Shown: piece after piece, positions 42,688 to 53,536 of the stretch
How the letters are laid out: each line of letters opens with the position of its first letter
How positions within the stretch are numbered: the stretch's first letter is position 1
Assembly: GCA_025917655.1 (NCBI GenBank)
Contig: CP084620.1
Coordinates: 2,108,001-2,172,000 of the forward strand
Direction: 5' to 3'
From: Chlorella sorokiniana
Lineage: Eukaryota > Chlorophyta > Trebouxiophyceae > Chlorellales > Chlorellaceae
Length of the DNA: 64,000 bases
The notes under the pieces: generated by a model
Databases searched by the model: none
Told to the model about the DNA's origin: nothing
The model's input: the letters and a program-made list of their open reading frames with translations, nothing else
Position numbers and translations under genes: made by a program

Positions 42688-43280
42688 AGGGAGGAGGCAA
42701 AAGAATGATGTACCGGGCTTTCAAGTGGCTTACAGCTAGGCCAGCCGTTTGTGGAGCCGCCTACCGCCGCTGTCGCAGTGATAGCTCACCATCGCTGAAC
42801 GCGCTCACACAACAGCAACAGTGCGCCTTCAATATCACACAGATGTGTGTCCTTGTTTCGGCCTAACCCGTGCAAATTGTGCGGTTCTAGTTTTGATCAG
42901 TTCCAAGAGCTCCCAGGGCAAGTGGCCCGGGCCGGCCCAGGCCTTGGGCGGTCTGAGCTGAGGTTGTCAGAGTGCAAAGCCTCCGCCAGTCGCAGACAGA
43001 ACATGCATGCTGGGCTTCTGCTCAGCAGGGCAGACCCATGCAGCTGGCTTTGTAGGAGCCCCCAAACAGCTCTGCTGGAGTTTTGCCGCAGCGCTCACTG
43101 TGCACTATCATCAGAACTTCTTATCCACGGCGCTGAAAGCATCTCGTAGTGCTGCAAACACGCCGTGCGGCGCTTCGCTGCACCAGCCCCTGGTGTCGTT
43201 CTTGCGGCGGCGCCTCACTGATCCATCCTGCGGGACTCCCACTCTGAGATTGGTGCTGCTGCCTGCAAAGCTGCCCTGCC
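42688..43280. promoter_or_regulatory. Divergent intergenic region (RFC1 / Mpv17-like)
   Basis: About 590 bp between divergent start codons. The part nearest the Mpv17-like gene is open in frame and could belong to an N-terminal extension (targeting peptide), but the ATG at 43281 is the best start by family length. Confidence 0.4.
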
Positions 43281-44125
43281 ATGGTCCTCCACGGCCACTC
43301 CCACTCGCTGCCGCTCGGCACCCGGCTGGCACGCCCAGTGCAGCGCCTGTGGGGCACAGCCACCCGCACCTTTGCCCAGCACCCCTTCCTCATCAAGACA
43401 GTCAGCAGCGGCTTTGGCTTCGCCTTTGGCGACGTGCTCTTCCAGATGGGCACCACTCGGCGCAAGGGCGCGCCGCTGGACCTGCGCCGTGCCGCCGCCA
43501 TGGGCGCTGCCGGCCTGGCAGTCGGCGGCCCGCTCGGCTATTACTTCATCATGTGGATGGAGGGCAACATCATGACGTCCGCGCCGCACAGGTGCGTTGC
43601 TGGCCTGGGCCACTGCCGACGAGCCACTTCAGCAGCCGCAGCCTTGCATACCGTCGCACTGGGTGGCGACGAGCTGCAGTAGCTGCGCCAGCAAACCCCT
43701 GCCATTCGTGTGACTGCGTGGGTGCAGCTGCCTTTGAGTTCTTGGTTCTGCTGAACATTGGATTTCCCATGATCCCCCTTCCCCCGTTCTTTCCTTTTCT
43801 GCAGCAAGCTTGCACTTGGCGTGAAGCTCACTCTTGACCAGGTGCTGGGCTTTGCCCTTTGGCATGCTCGTTGGCAGCTGTCTACGAGCCGCACCGCCAG
43901 GCATGCATGCAGCTGCTCCCGCCGCTGCCCCCTCGAAGCAGCAACTGTTGGCGGCGGGCAAGGCTGGATGAAGGCTTGCAGCCGCATGCTGCCAACCTGC
44001 CAGCAGCTGTGGCCAGTGAGATATGCAGCATCGCAGGGTGCCGCCGCACAGACGCACGTCTTTTCATGGAGAGCGGTCAAGTCCCTGAACTTCGAATCCT
44101 TGCCGTAGCTGTAGCTGTAGCCTAG
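43281..44125 (+). CDS. Mpv17/PMP22-family membrane protein
   Basis: Exon 1 (43281-43591) encodes LWGTATRTFAQHPFLIKTVS, SGFGFAFGDVLFQMG, then LRRAAAMGAAGLAVGGPLGY and a short helix, matching the first half of Mpv17 proteins (YLxxLxxHPLLTKxxTxGxLxxxGDxxxQ pattern). Exon 2 (from 43805) gives KLALGVKLTLDQVLGFALWH, the conserved second-half LxxDQ element. A one-base loss near 43868 is needed to continue into SLAAVYEPHRQACMQLL. The C-terminal part (WxxxQxxNFxxVP in the family) cannot be found, so the 3' end is uncertain or the protein is divergent. Relatives reside in mitochondrial, peroxisomal or plastid membranes and affect small-molecule transport. Confidence 0.65.
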
Positions 44126-44576
44126 CCGCCTGTACCCCCACCACATTCTGAGCGAGCACTGCTGCCCGTAGGTTCCTGAACTACCCCACATTTGATTGCC
44201 GTTTCTGCCTTCTCACGATGGAACACAAGCCCGCGTGCCATTGTCCACCCTGCTTCTTCCCCGGGCTGTAGCGAAAACCAGTCCTTTTGAGGCATTCCTC
44301 TGTCACGGCTGGTTATGATGATGATGATTCAGATACTCCCCTTCAACTGCGTTGTCGCTTTTTCATAAAGCTCTTCTTTCAGCTGTCAAAATGATGGACG
44401 ATTCTTTGTCAATCGCCTGCAATGTCATAAGCTTGACTCAAGACCACAGGGCTGATGCATCCAGTGAAGCAAAGACGAGCGCGCTCTGGCAATGCATTTG
44501 GAACCCCGCCTGCTAGCGGTACGGAAGGGCAGATGATGAAAATTGTGTGGGGGGGTGAAAATCATGTCCTGCTCCT
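44126..44576. other. Intergenic between convergent genes
   Basis: Contains a short TGA/ATG repeat (TGATGATGATGATGATTC at about 44315). A further open stretch after a TAG acceptor at 44170 (FLNYPTFDCRFCLL) could be the last exon of the Mpv17-like gene, but support is weak. Otherwise 3' UTR sequence. Confidence 0.4.
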
Positions 44577-45304
44577 TCATTCCTGCCGCTTTGGCATGGT
44601 GACGACATGAGCAACAACGCCTGCTGCTGAGCCTGCTGCACCGCCGGCTACCACAGCAACCGCTGAGGCAGGGAGGAAGAGCAGGGCTGCAGTGCCGCCA
44701 AGCGCAGTGCCGATGTGGCTGAAGCGGTCCACTCGATTCTGTCCCTTGTTGTAGTGCAAACGGTATGCCCTGTCCTCAACGCCACCCTTAAAATCGTCAT
44801 TGGCGATGGAAGCAAGCCGAGCGGTGCACAAGACACCTGCAGGTTCAACATGGCAGCAAGAAACCGGGAAATGGCTCAGGCCACCACTTTTCTGCTAAAG
44901 GTTGGCATGTCTAGTTGACCAGGACGCATTTAACCCAACTGCAGGGAAGCATCTGAGCACTGGGGCGGCCACGTACCGGAAATTGCAGTTGTTGCCAGCA
45001 CGGTGCGAAACATGGCTTGAACCAGCGCCGGCGCCGACTCGGCAGCGTTGCTGCGGTGTCGGTACAGCACAATGGGCGCCACAATAGCGCACCCCACCAC
45101 CCCGCCCATCTGGAATCCCTTCTGCAGTGGGGGCGGTGCACTTCATTTCTGTGTTGAACAGCCTGGAAGCCTGGATGACACAGGGCCTGGGAGGCGCTTG
45201 CCACGCGCAGCAGGTGCACCCTTCACCTTGAGAACGTGGGCATAAACCCGGGCAGCATTCATCGCAGGGCTGCTCAGCGTTGGATCGAATTCCTCCTCAG
45301 TCAT
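44577..45304 (-). CDS. Conserved-looking 160-residue protein with two hydrophobic segments, unknown function
   Basis: Three exons join in phase: 45304-45227, 45121-44977, 44836-44577. Exon 1 starts MTEEEFDPTLSSPAMNAARV. The first hydrophobic segment is GGVVGCAIVAPIVLYR; exon 3 has RLASIANDDFKGGVEDRAYR, LHYNKGQNRVDRFSHIGTAL, and a second, Ala/Gly-rich segment (ALLFLPASAVAVVAGGAAG) before the end. The combination of a charged N-terminus, two small membrane segments and a loop with RxDRFS looks like a family of small eukaryotic mitochondrial or organelle membrane proteins of unknown function (a DUF1757-type protein is possible). No catalytic motif is present. Splice sites and phase are clean. 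Confidence 0.7.
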
Positions 45305-46195
45305 GCTACCGTGGCTGACCTGCAGCAGCTGATGAAGGATGGCAGGCAATCAAAGTGGCAGTGGACGGTGAGGGGTAGCAGCAGGCAAGACGGCGGTGGC
45401 AAGACCGTAGTTACTGTCCTCGGCTTGCTGGGCTACCAAACGGGGCCGTGCTCACGCTGCTTGTTGTCCTTCTTGGCACGAGGGTCTCGACGGGTAGCGC
45501 ACTTGTGCAGGGTAGCGCCAACACGCGAGTGAACCTGAGGTTGTAGGGCCCGAAACTACAACAAATGATCTCAGAAACTCGATGCAAACGTGGTTAGCAG
45601 GGAGGCTGCGCGCGTAACCCTCTCCTTCCTACTGCAGAACCCACGCTGTGACGACGTCATAACCGCATCCAGCCTGTCCGTGCACTCTGGTCGCTTGTTC
45701 CAAAGCAATGGTCGTGCTGGGGGCAGGAGTAACGAGTGTAGAATGTTTCAGAGTTCCCTGTGGTGTAGGGTCAGCGAAAGATAAACGTACCGCCCTGCAT
45801 GGTACAAAGGTGCGGAGCTGCAGAACAGAAAATGGTTGCTTAGCAGAAGTTAAGTAAATGGAATAAAAGTCAATGAAAGCTCGGATGAGTTGGTGGGGCT
45901 ACAGAACAGAGATTGTCCAGCGTGGCACATCTACCATGAAGAAACAGACGGAGCTGAAGGGTGCGAGGACGGCCGCCTAACAACTTAAAACACGTTCTGG
46001 GTCCGAAAGGGCAGGCCTACTTCTCAATCGTTTTGCATTAGGTGAACGACGCGGTCTACGGCATGCCAGCAAGACCTCAGCACATGCACCGCCCGTGAGG
46101 CGGCTGAACAACAACCACAACGCAATCATTGCACAGCTCGATCAGGCCGGTCATGATCATCAGGTGGGCCACTGGGCGGAACGCAGCACAGCTGC
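45305..46195. other. Intergenic, about 890 bp
   Basis: Between the start of the small membrane protein gene and the stop of the first PP2C gene, both minus strand. The part 45540-46190 is AT-richer than the rest of the window and has many stops in all frames. No repeat, RNA gene or exon is recognised. Confidence 0.45.
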
Positions 46196-48074
46196 CTAGG
46201 CGGGCAGGAAGGCCACCGCCACCGTGATGTCGTCAGCAAAAACGCCGCCATGCGCTGCCGCCCACTTGCGCTGGGCGGCATGCAGGAGCGCATTGGCGGC
46301 GGCTTCGGCGGAGGGGGAGCTGCAGGCAAGCAGGCGCATGCAGAGCTTGCAAGTTGGCGCAGGCTGTCGGATGAGCACCTTCACATCACAGCGCGGCAGG
46401 GGACACAACCTCCCAGGCAAAGCAGCCCATGCCCACCTGAGCGCGATGGCCACCGCGTCGGCGTTGCCCACCACGTCCCACAGCCCGTCGCAGCCCAGCA
46501 CCAGCACGTGGCGCGCGGGGGGCAGGGGGCCTCCTCGGGGTCGCAGGTGGCGCAGCTGGCGCTGGCCAGGCTGTCCAGGGGGTGGCGGGGGCCGGCCCGC
46601 CGTCCATGCGTGGAATGGGTGCAGCACCGGGCAGCATCACGGTTACGGCATCAGGCTCGGAAACCAGCCCCAGCGGCTCCGCCCAGATGTCGCCCAGCGC
46701 GCGGCTCAGCGCCAGCGTGGCCTCCGCGGGCCCGCCGCACAAGCGGTGGCGCTGTCCAGGGCGCAGCTGCAGCACGCGGCCGCGTGGCGAGGCCTGGATG
46801 CGCGCTCGCTCCAGCGGGCTGCGCGCAAGGTAGAGGCGATGACGTCGGCTGAGGGAGGCGCGGGCATGTCTCACGAAGGGCGCCGCTGGGCTGGGCAGGG
46901 CGCTTGGGGCCGGGTCAGGCCTGGGACCCCGCTGCCAGCTTGGGGCCGGTTTGCAGCAGAAGCCGCAATGCCATGCACAACAGCCTGGCTGCTGCGCTTG
47001 CCAGCTCACCTGCTGGGCTTGTGGTCCCGGGTGAGGGCGTGCACCATCACAGTGGGGCGGGCGGGCCCCTCCACGCTGAGGCCCACCACAGCGCGGCAGT
47101 CCCCCGCCCATGCCGCCGTGATGCTGCCCGGCTCCACCAGGCACGCCACGCCCGCGGCGCCGCAGCCCAGGAAGTCTGTGTCGTACCGCATGCTGGCCGC
47201 CACAGCCTGGAACGCCTTGACCAGCGCCTGCTGCGCCAGGGGTCGGCCCTGGGACGCCAGCGCCGGGCGGGGGCTACAGCCCTGCGCCCCCGCACGGCCC
47301 CGCATCGGCCAGCAGCTGCGCGCGCATGGCGGGCAGCGCGCCCGCCAGGCCGCCCGCGGCGGCCTGCGCCGCGGCGCTGCCGCCCGTACCGTGGCCGTCA
47401 AAGACGCCAAGCAACAAGGCGGGTGCCTCGCCGCCGGGGCAGGCCACGGGGCGGAGCAGGAAGGCGTCCTGGTTGGGCTTGGCGCGGCCGCCCTGCCGCC
47501 CTCCGCGCGTGACCACAGCAGCATCTGCACGTGGGGCAGGTCGGGAGGCGGTGTGTTGTCTTCAGAACGCCCAACCAGGAGGCTAGTCACACCACCGTAG
47601 TCGGCAGCGCAGGGCAAGCCCGCTGCACCCGCCCTTACCTGCCACTCCAGGGACCCTCATCTGCTGGTCGTCCGCTTCACCGGCAGGCGCGTCCTCCTGC
47701 CACCGCTGCAGCACGGCTTCCAGCCGCTTGCGCCCGCTAGAGGCAGCGTGCAGCAGCAGGGCATCCTCGAAAGGCTCCATCGCAGCCAGCCCAGCCAGCT
47801 GGGCTGTGATGCGTTGCAGCAGCCGCGTCGACCTCAGTCTCGAAGCCTCAGCAGCGGCCAGCTCCACCAGCTGCTCGGCAGAAAGGGTGCTGCGGCGCAG
47901 CGACAGGCGCAGTGCGCGCTGGAAGTCGGCAGGCTGCGTGGTACTAGGCGGCGGGCAGACTGTAACGGTGCGGCAGCCGGCGCCCCTGATCCTGAAGTTG
48001 ACGCGTGCACCGTCGATGGAGGGGGCAGAGACGCTGGCACAGGTCTGCATCCTTGAGGTAGCTTGCTGAGGCAT
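46196..48074 (-). CDS. PP2C-family protein phosphatase, copy 1
   Basis: Starts at 48074 (MPQQATSRMQTCASVSAPSI) and has an N-terminal helical extension (FQRALRLSLRRSTLSAEQLV, FEDALLLHAASSGRKRLEAV). The PPM domain follows: VVTRGGRQGG, AKPNQDAFLLRP, ALLLGVFDGHGTGGSAA (metal-binding Asp and GDGHG-type motif), GAAGVACLVEPGSITAAWAG, DCRAVVGLSVEG, ALTRDHKPSR, ATLALSRALGDIWAEPLGLV, SEPDAVTV, HVLVLGCDGLWDVVGNADAV, and ends DDITVAVAFLPA at 46196. It should be a Mg/Mn-dependent Ser/Thr phosphatase. A single missing base in the G run at about 46525-46529 breaks the frame before HVLVLGCDG; the same place is broken in copy 2. Copy 2 lies 12.5 kb to the right on the same strand. Confidence 0.9.
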
Positions 48075-48825
48075 GGCAGCCACACCGCAGCCACGGAAGG
48101 GATGAGCTGGCACGGGGGCGGTTGAGGAGGGGCAGGGCGGGGCCACGCGCCTGCAGCCGAAAGGTCGTGAAAGCGATTCCTCTGTTATTGGATATTGCAC
48201 ACCCACAGACTCAAGGCAGGGGACGAACACGGGGCACCAGTTTCCGCGCAAAACCCTACCTGCACAAAGCCCCTTTGCCTGCGGTCCTCACGGCGCTGCT
48301 ACATCGATGAGAGGATGCACACATTCCTTTGCAGTCGCCTAGCAGGCAGGCCAGCCACGTTGGTCGAGATAGCGAACGCACTTGTGTGGTTTGCACACGG
48401 GGGTGCTGGAGAGCTTGCTGCAGGATGAGAGAAACAGATACAGGAGCAAACAAGTCAAAACGGGGCCGAGGAGACGATAGGGAGGTCGTGCACACCGCTC
48501 GTCACGGAAAACAGGATGAGAGCTGAGTCAGCATGCCTCCAATCTGGATGAATCTGTTCTCGCCAGCGGCGACCTGCCAAGACATTGCATCCTCGTGCTA
48601 TATTGGGCAGACGGGCTGCTGAGGTGAGCAGCCTTGGGGGACGCCGCCACCTGCAGGACCAGCGTCTGCGAGCAGTGCCGCCGACAACTTGGGCAGGTTC
48701 TCTTCCAAGGCATGCAGCGCGCCTCTGCCCCGCCGAGGCCACTGGGCCTGCCAGACGCCCTTACCAACGACCCATTCAACGGCGACTAAGGGAGGGGGCG
48801 AGCCGCGCTCCACCCCCAGCCCCGC

Positions 48826-51800
48826 TCAGGGCGGCACCAGGAAGCGCTCCTCGTGCGCCCGCTTCCACAAAACGCAGCTGCACTCCAGCCAGGCGGGGGT
48901 GACCACCCACTTGCCCATGGCGCGCGCGGCCAGCACCTTTCCGTGCCTGCCGCCCCTGCCACGACGTGCGTGGTGGCGCCGTCCAGCGCGCCGCTGCACA
49001 CCGCGCCAAACGACTCGGCCAGGCGCCACAGCGGGTGGGCGGAGGGTTCCATCTCCAGAGGAATGACGCGCGTGAACACGAGGCGCACCCCCGCCAGCAC
49101 CTGTCAGCAAGCACAGGCCGGCAGCCCAGGCAGTGGAGGGACGGGGGGCGGGCCCGTCCATGCACAACCGTTGGGCGCTGCTTCCAGCAGGCCCGCCAAA
49201 GCAGGCTGCCACTGCGCACCATCCCTGCTGGCCGCCCTCTCCCCCGTCTCGCGCACCTTCTGCCGCTCATGCGCCAGCGCGTGGCGCACGTCCCAGTTCT
49301 GGAAAACGACCTGGCCGCCGGGCACGCGGCGCGGCGGGGCCGCCAGCGCGCCCATCACCGCTCCGTGCACGCGGGCCAGCACCCCCAGCGCCACCATCAG
49401 CATCCCCTGCTCGGGGCACCGTGCCCCTGCGGGCAGCACAAGCGGGGCGAGGCGCGGGCCTGTGCCGCCCAGCAGGGCAGGAGCCAGCTGTGCCTGGCCG
49501 TCCCTTGGGGCCGCGCACGCTGCCCGCACTCCGTGGCGCTCAGCTGTTCAGCTGCCTTGCTGCAACCCCGCGCGCCCGCTCTCCTAGCGCGCTGCCTCAC
49601 CTGTTGGCGTCCAGCAGGGAGGGGCCCCGCAGGCCCAGCGAGGCGCGGGAGGAGGGGAAGTAGATGTAGCGCTCCACCGCCACCAGGTTGTGGCGGTGCG
49701 CCGCCCACACGCTGTGCGAGTCGTCCACAATCACGGTGATGCCCTCGCGCTCAGACAGGCCCTGCAGCAAAGACGAGGGTGCGCGCAAGAAGGGAGACCC
49801 CGGGAAAAGGGGGGGAGAGGGGCAGGGGCTCACAACGGAAAACTGGCAAGGGGGCGGCGGCGAAAGGGGGGGGAGGGAGCTTGGAGACCGCACAGGCACC
49901 CTGTTGCTGTGCCGCTCCTCCCGCCTGCACCTGCATCAGGCTCTTGGCCAGGTCGGGCACCATCTGGTCGACGCGGTCGGCGCCCTGCAGCACCGCAGCG
50001 CCACGCCGCTCAGTGAGCCACACACGTGCCCCTCGCCGTAGCTGCTAAGGCGCTGCTAAGGTGGAGCAGGCACTGTGCACGGCACGCCCAGGCTTGCGGA
50101 CAGCCAAGAGCTGCCGCCACGGCGGCCGTCGCCTGGCAGCCGCCACACCTGGGCGATGATGCGGTCGCCAAACAGCTCGCCGCGTGGATCCAACAGGCGC
50201 ACCACGCAGTCGGCATACGCGCGGTTGCCTGTGGGAGGAGGGGTAGCAGAGCAGGCGCTTGAACGCGCGCCGGAGCGGCTGCAGGCAGGGGCTGCCAGGA
50301 GGCGCGCGGCGCAGCTTCGCAGGCGGGCGCTGATGCTGGCTGCGGCACGCGCACCGTTGGTGTGGATCCACAGCTGGTAGTAGCGCGCGGCGCCCAGCAG
50401 GAAGCTGTGCACCCCGGGCGAAGCTTGGTCCACATCTACAAACGCAGCGGGACCAGCGGCCGGCCTTGTGAGCCACTGCCCAAGGGGCGCAGGGGCACTG
50501 CAGACAGGGCGCCGCAGCAACCGTGCACCGCGGGTCACGAGAGCAGGGTGCGATAGGCAGCAGGGCGGCGCCGCCCGCGGACCTTGATGGCGTCCAGGCG
50601 GAAGAGCAGGCGCTGGTCGGGGGCAGCGTGGCCGCCTCGCTGGCCGCACGCGCGTCGAGCGCCTCGTGCAGCGCGGGCCCGACCTCGGCAAACGTGGCGG
50701 AGTTGAGCAGCGTGTGGTCCAGGTCGAGAACCAGGCACAGCTTGCCCCGCCTGCCAAGCAGGCAGCAGGGGAAAGTGCGGGAGGCGGCTTCAGAGAGAGG
50801 ATCAGCGGTGGGCCCAGCACGCTTCACTCCACTGTGGTTTGCGGCTGGGAGGTGCCCGCTGCCCAACGGGTGCTGTGAAGTTGCCAGGACACTGCCCTCC
50901 TTTGTTGGCAAGCATGTCAGCATATCCACCAGGCGTGCGTCCCAATCCCGACAACACATTGCACGATTGCACGCATGGACCCCTTCTCAGGCTGGTTCCC
51001 CTCAATTTCTCCTCGTCAAGCCTAGGATCCTCAGCTCTACGCTTTCTTCCTCTTCCTCGCAAACCACCAAGCGGCGCGGGCAGGGTCCAGGCCGACCCTC
51101 GTCCCGCTCACCAGCCCCCGGCTGCGGATGCAAGCCGAGCTGCCCACTGCCCCGAAGCCGGTTGGTATACCCAGCGCCGCACAACCCACACAAACCAACG
51201 AACTGCAGCTGCAGGCTTGTGGGCCCTCCCCACCGCGGCAGCCCCGAATGCGAACCGCCGCTGTACGTCCCGTGAGGAGCGTGGGGCGCTGGCGCACGGG
51301 AGGCAACTCACCCTAGGAGGTCTCTGATGGCTTGCGACCCGCTGGCTGCATGCTCCAGGGCCTCCGGGTTCAGGCCTGGATGCAGCGGCTGGGCGCCGCC
51401 ATTTGCTGTGCCCGCTGCCGCCATTGCCGCGGGCGACGGGGGGCCAGACATGGGGCTCAGCGGCGGGTCGCCCACTGCACCCCAGTCCCCAGGCGGCAGC
51501 GGCGGCTGCGGTTCCTGCGGCCCTGCCGGCGGCGGCGACGCCTGGAAACCCTGCGACGGCAGCGGCGGCTGCGATGGTGGCTGCCAGCCTGGAGCTGCTG
51601 GCTGCTGCTGCGCCTGAGGCTCGGGCGCCTCGGCACCCATCATCCCAGTCAGGTTGGTGCCGAACTTGAAGCTCAACTTGTACTGCTTGGCGGCGGGGGC
51701 TGCCTGCTGCTGCGCTGCCAGGACCGCCGGCCCTTGCTGCGGGCGCGACGCTGCAGCCTCCTCCGCACGCTGCTGAGCCTGCATGCGCCGCTGCTGCCGC

Positions 51801-53225
51801 CGCGACAGATACTCAGGCTCCGCGGCCGCCTGGGCCTCCGCCTCTGCCTGCTCCTCTGCCGCCGAGCGCTTGCGCTCCCGCCGCGGCTGTGGCTGCTGCC
51901 GCGGCGCTGGCACGTACTCGCGCCGCACCGGCTCAGGCGAGGGCGAGCGCTGGCTGAGTAGCGCGGCAAAGTTCTTGCTGCTGGCGGAGAAGCCCTCCAG
52001 CTGCTTGCGCTGCGCGTCTGTCAGCAGCTCGTGGCGGGCATGCCAGACGGCCTGCACCGGGCCACGCGCGTGGCGCCCCATGCCGCGCCCCTGCCCAGTG
52101 CTGCTGTACACGTGCAGGGCCTTGAGGCCGCCCAGCAGCAGCGCGCCCAGCCCCGCCACAGCCTCGCTGCTGTCCGCCCGGCCACGGAGTCGTCTTGCTG
52201 CAGGGCGCGGCGGCAGGGGAGCGGCGGCGCGACGCACGGCCAGGCAGGCGGAAGGCAGTTGGGCGGGCAGGCAGCCAGGGGAGACATGGAGCGGGAGTCT
52301 GCGGGGCTGGCAAGCGGTGTTGCCGGACATGAGCAGATTACCGGCTTCCCGCTCGCACCTGCTTCAACAGCTTCAGGTACGCGGATGCCTTGCGTGTTGC
52401 GGAGCTCAGGTCAGAGCACACCCGCCCCAAGTCCCTGCGCCCGGCGGCACCAGGGAGAGGCGGGCTTTGCAGCGGCGGCGGGCGGCACGCTGCAAAGCAG
52501 GCCAAAGCTGGACACCAGCAGGGGACCAATGCCACCACCCTTGGATTCCCTCTGCGGAAGGAATAAGATGGCGAGCAGCACCCCTGGCACCCACTTCAGG
52601 CACTCCTGCAGGGTCAGCGTGCGCGCAATCTCCCGCACGTCGCCAGCCAGGTGCTCCATCTCGCATGCGTCCCGCGCCGCCAGCTCCTCCGCCGATGGTG
52701 GGCGAGGGGGCGACGGCGTCACGGACCGCGGTGGCAGCGGCAGCGCAGCAGCCTGCAGCGGTGGCGGGCCGGCTGACAAGGTGCGGCTCCTGCTGCGATC
52801 CCGCGCGGGCGACACGGGCCGGTATGGCGGGGGCGAAGGGGGCCGGAAAGACGGCGGAGGCGGGCCTGGCGGCGGCCCTCGCCGGATGTACGGAGGTGGT
52901 GGAGGGCCCTGACCCCGCGGGGATAGCTGGGCCGTCCGCCGCGAGGAGGACCCTTTCCCCAGCCACCTCTTCCGCGTGGCGGCGGCAGCTGGCGGGCACC
53001 ATGGCGAAGGGGAGGAGGGCGCTCGTCGCGGTAGATTGGAGATCGAGAGCGCCGCTTCGCTTGTGCATTCTGCGTGGGGCAGAGTGCAGCAGCAGAAAGC
53101 TGTAAACAAGAACTGAAGAGGGCGATGCAAAGCCAAACGAGTCTTACCAGCGGCCCCGTCACCTCCACCGGCAATTCTCCCTCTTCTAGGATCTCCCCCT
53201 CCTCCAAACTGTCGCTCGCCGACAT
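48826..53225 (-). CDS. CPL3: RNA polymerase II CTD phosphatase, CPL3-like (FCPH + BRCT)
   Basis: Starts at 53225 with MSASDSLEEGEILEEGELPV; an EEGEI start is also found in plant CPL3. A Pro/Arg/Ser-rich region follows (53.1-52.7 kb), then helical and Gln/Ala/Pro-rich segments (AALLSQRSPSPEPVRREYVP, YKLSFKFGTNLTGMMG). The FCPH domain begins KLCLVLDLDHTLLNSATF, with the DxDxT catalytic aspartates, and continues VWTKLRPGVHSFLLGAARYY, LWIHTNGNRAYADCVVRLLD, VIVDDSHSVWAAHRHNLVAV and ERYIYFPSSR. The BRCT domain is at the C-terminus (LAGVRLVFTRVIPLEME, LDGATTHVVAGAAGTEKVLA, GKWVVTPAWLECS) and ends at 48826. It would dephosphorylate Ser residues of the RNA polymerase II tail. A one-base shift occurs near 48940 in the BRCT part. 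Confidence 0.9.
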
Positions 53226-53536
53226 TTCGGCCAGCTGCTAGCCCAGCATATGCAAGTTTGCTGCTGTTGCCTGCTCGGTGAACTGATGAAATAATCAGCG
53301 ACTTCAGGTGCGTAGGTTGAGACAGAAATCCTTACAGCAGCAGTACGACAAGTTGCGCTTGGACGTCTCCTGTGATGCCGTTGGCATCCACTCATTCAAT
53401 TGCGTTATCCAATGATTCGGCAGATGGTATCGAAAACTTTGCAGTTGAATCCAACAGCGTTCCCCAGGCGAAATAATGTTGCCCAGGTAAAACAGAGCCA
53501 CTCGGGGGCTTCCGTGGGGCCTGGGTTATATGAATA
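53226..53536. promoter_or_regulatory. Divergent intergenic region (CPL3 / sirtuin)
   Basis: About 310 bp between divergent genes; AT-richer than coding sequence. It should hold two promoters and part of the 5' UTRs. No named motif. Confidence 0.4.

Noticed and set aside
44310-44335. Short TGA-rich tandem as a regulatory element
   Set aside because: Only about five units in a 3' intergenic region; nothing else supports a function.
51783-53105. Long open plus-strand reading over the CPL3 5' half
   Set aside because: No recognisable domain; it is the antisense of the Pro/Arg-rich CPL3 region, where GC-rich codons leave few stops on the other strand.
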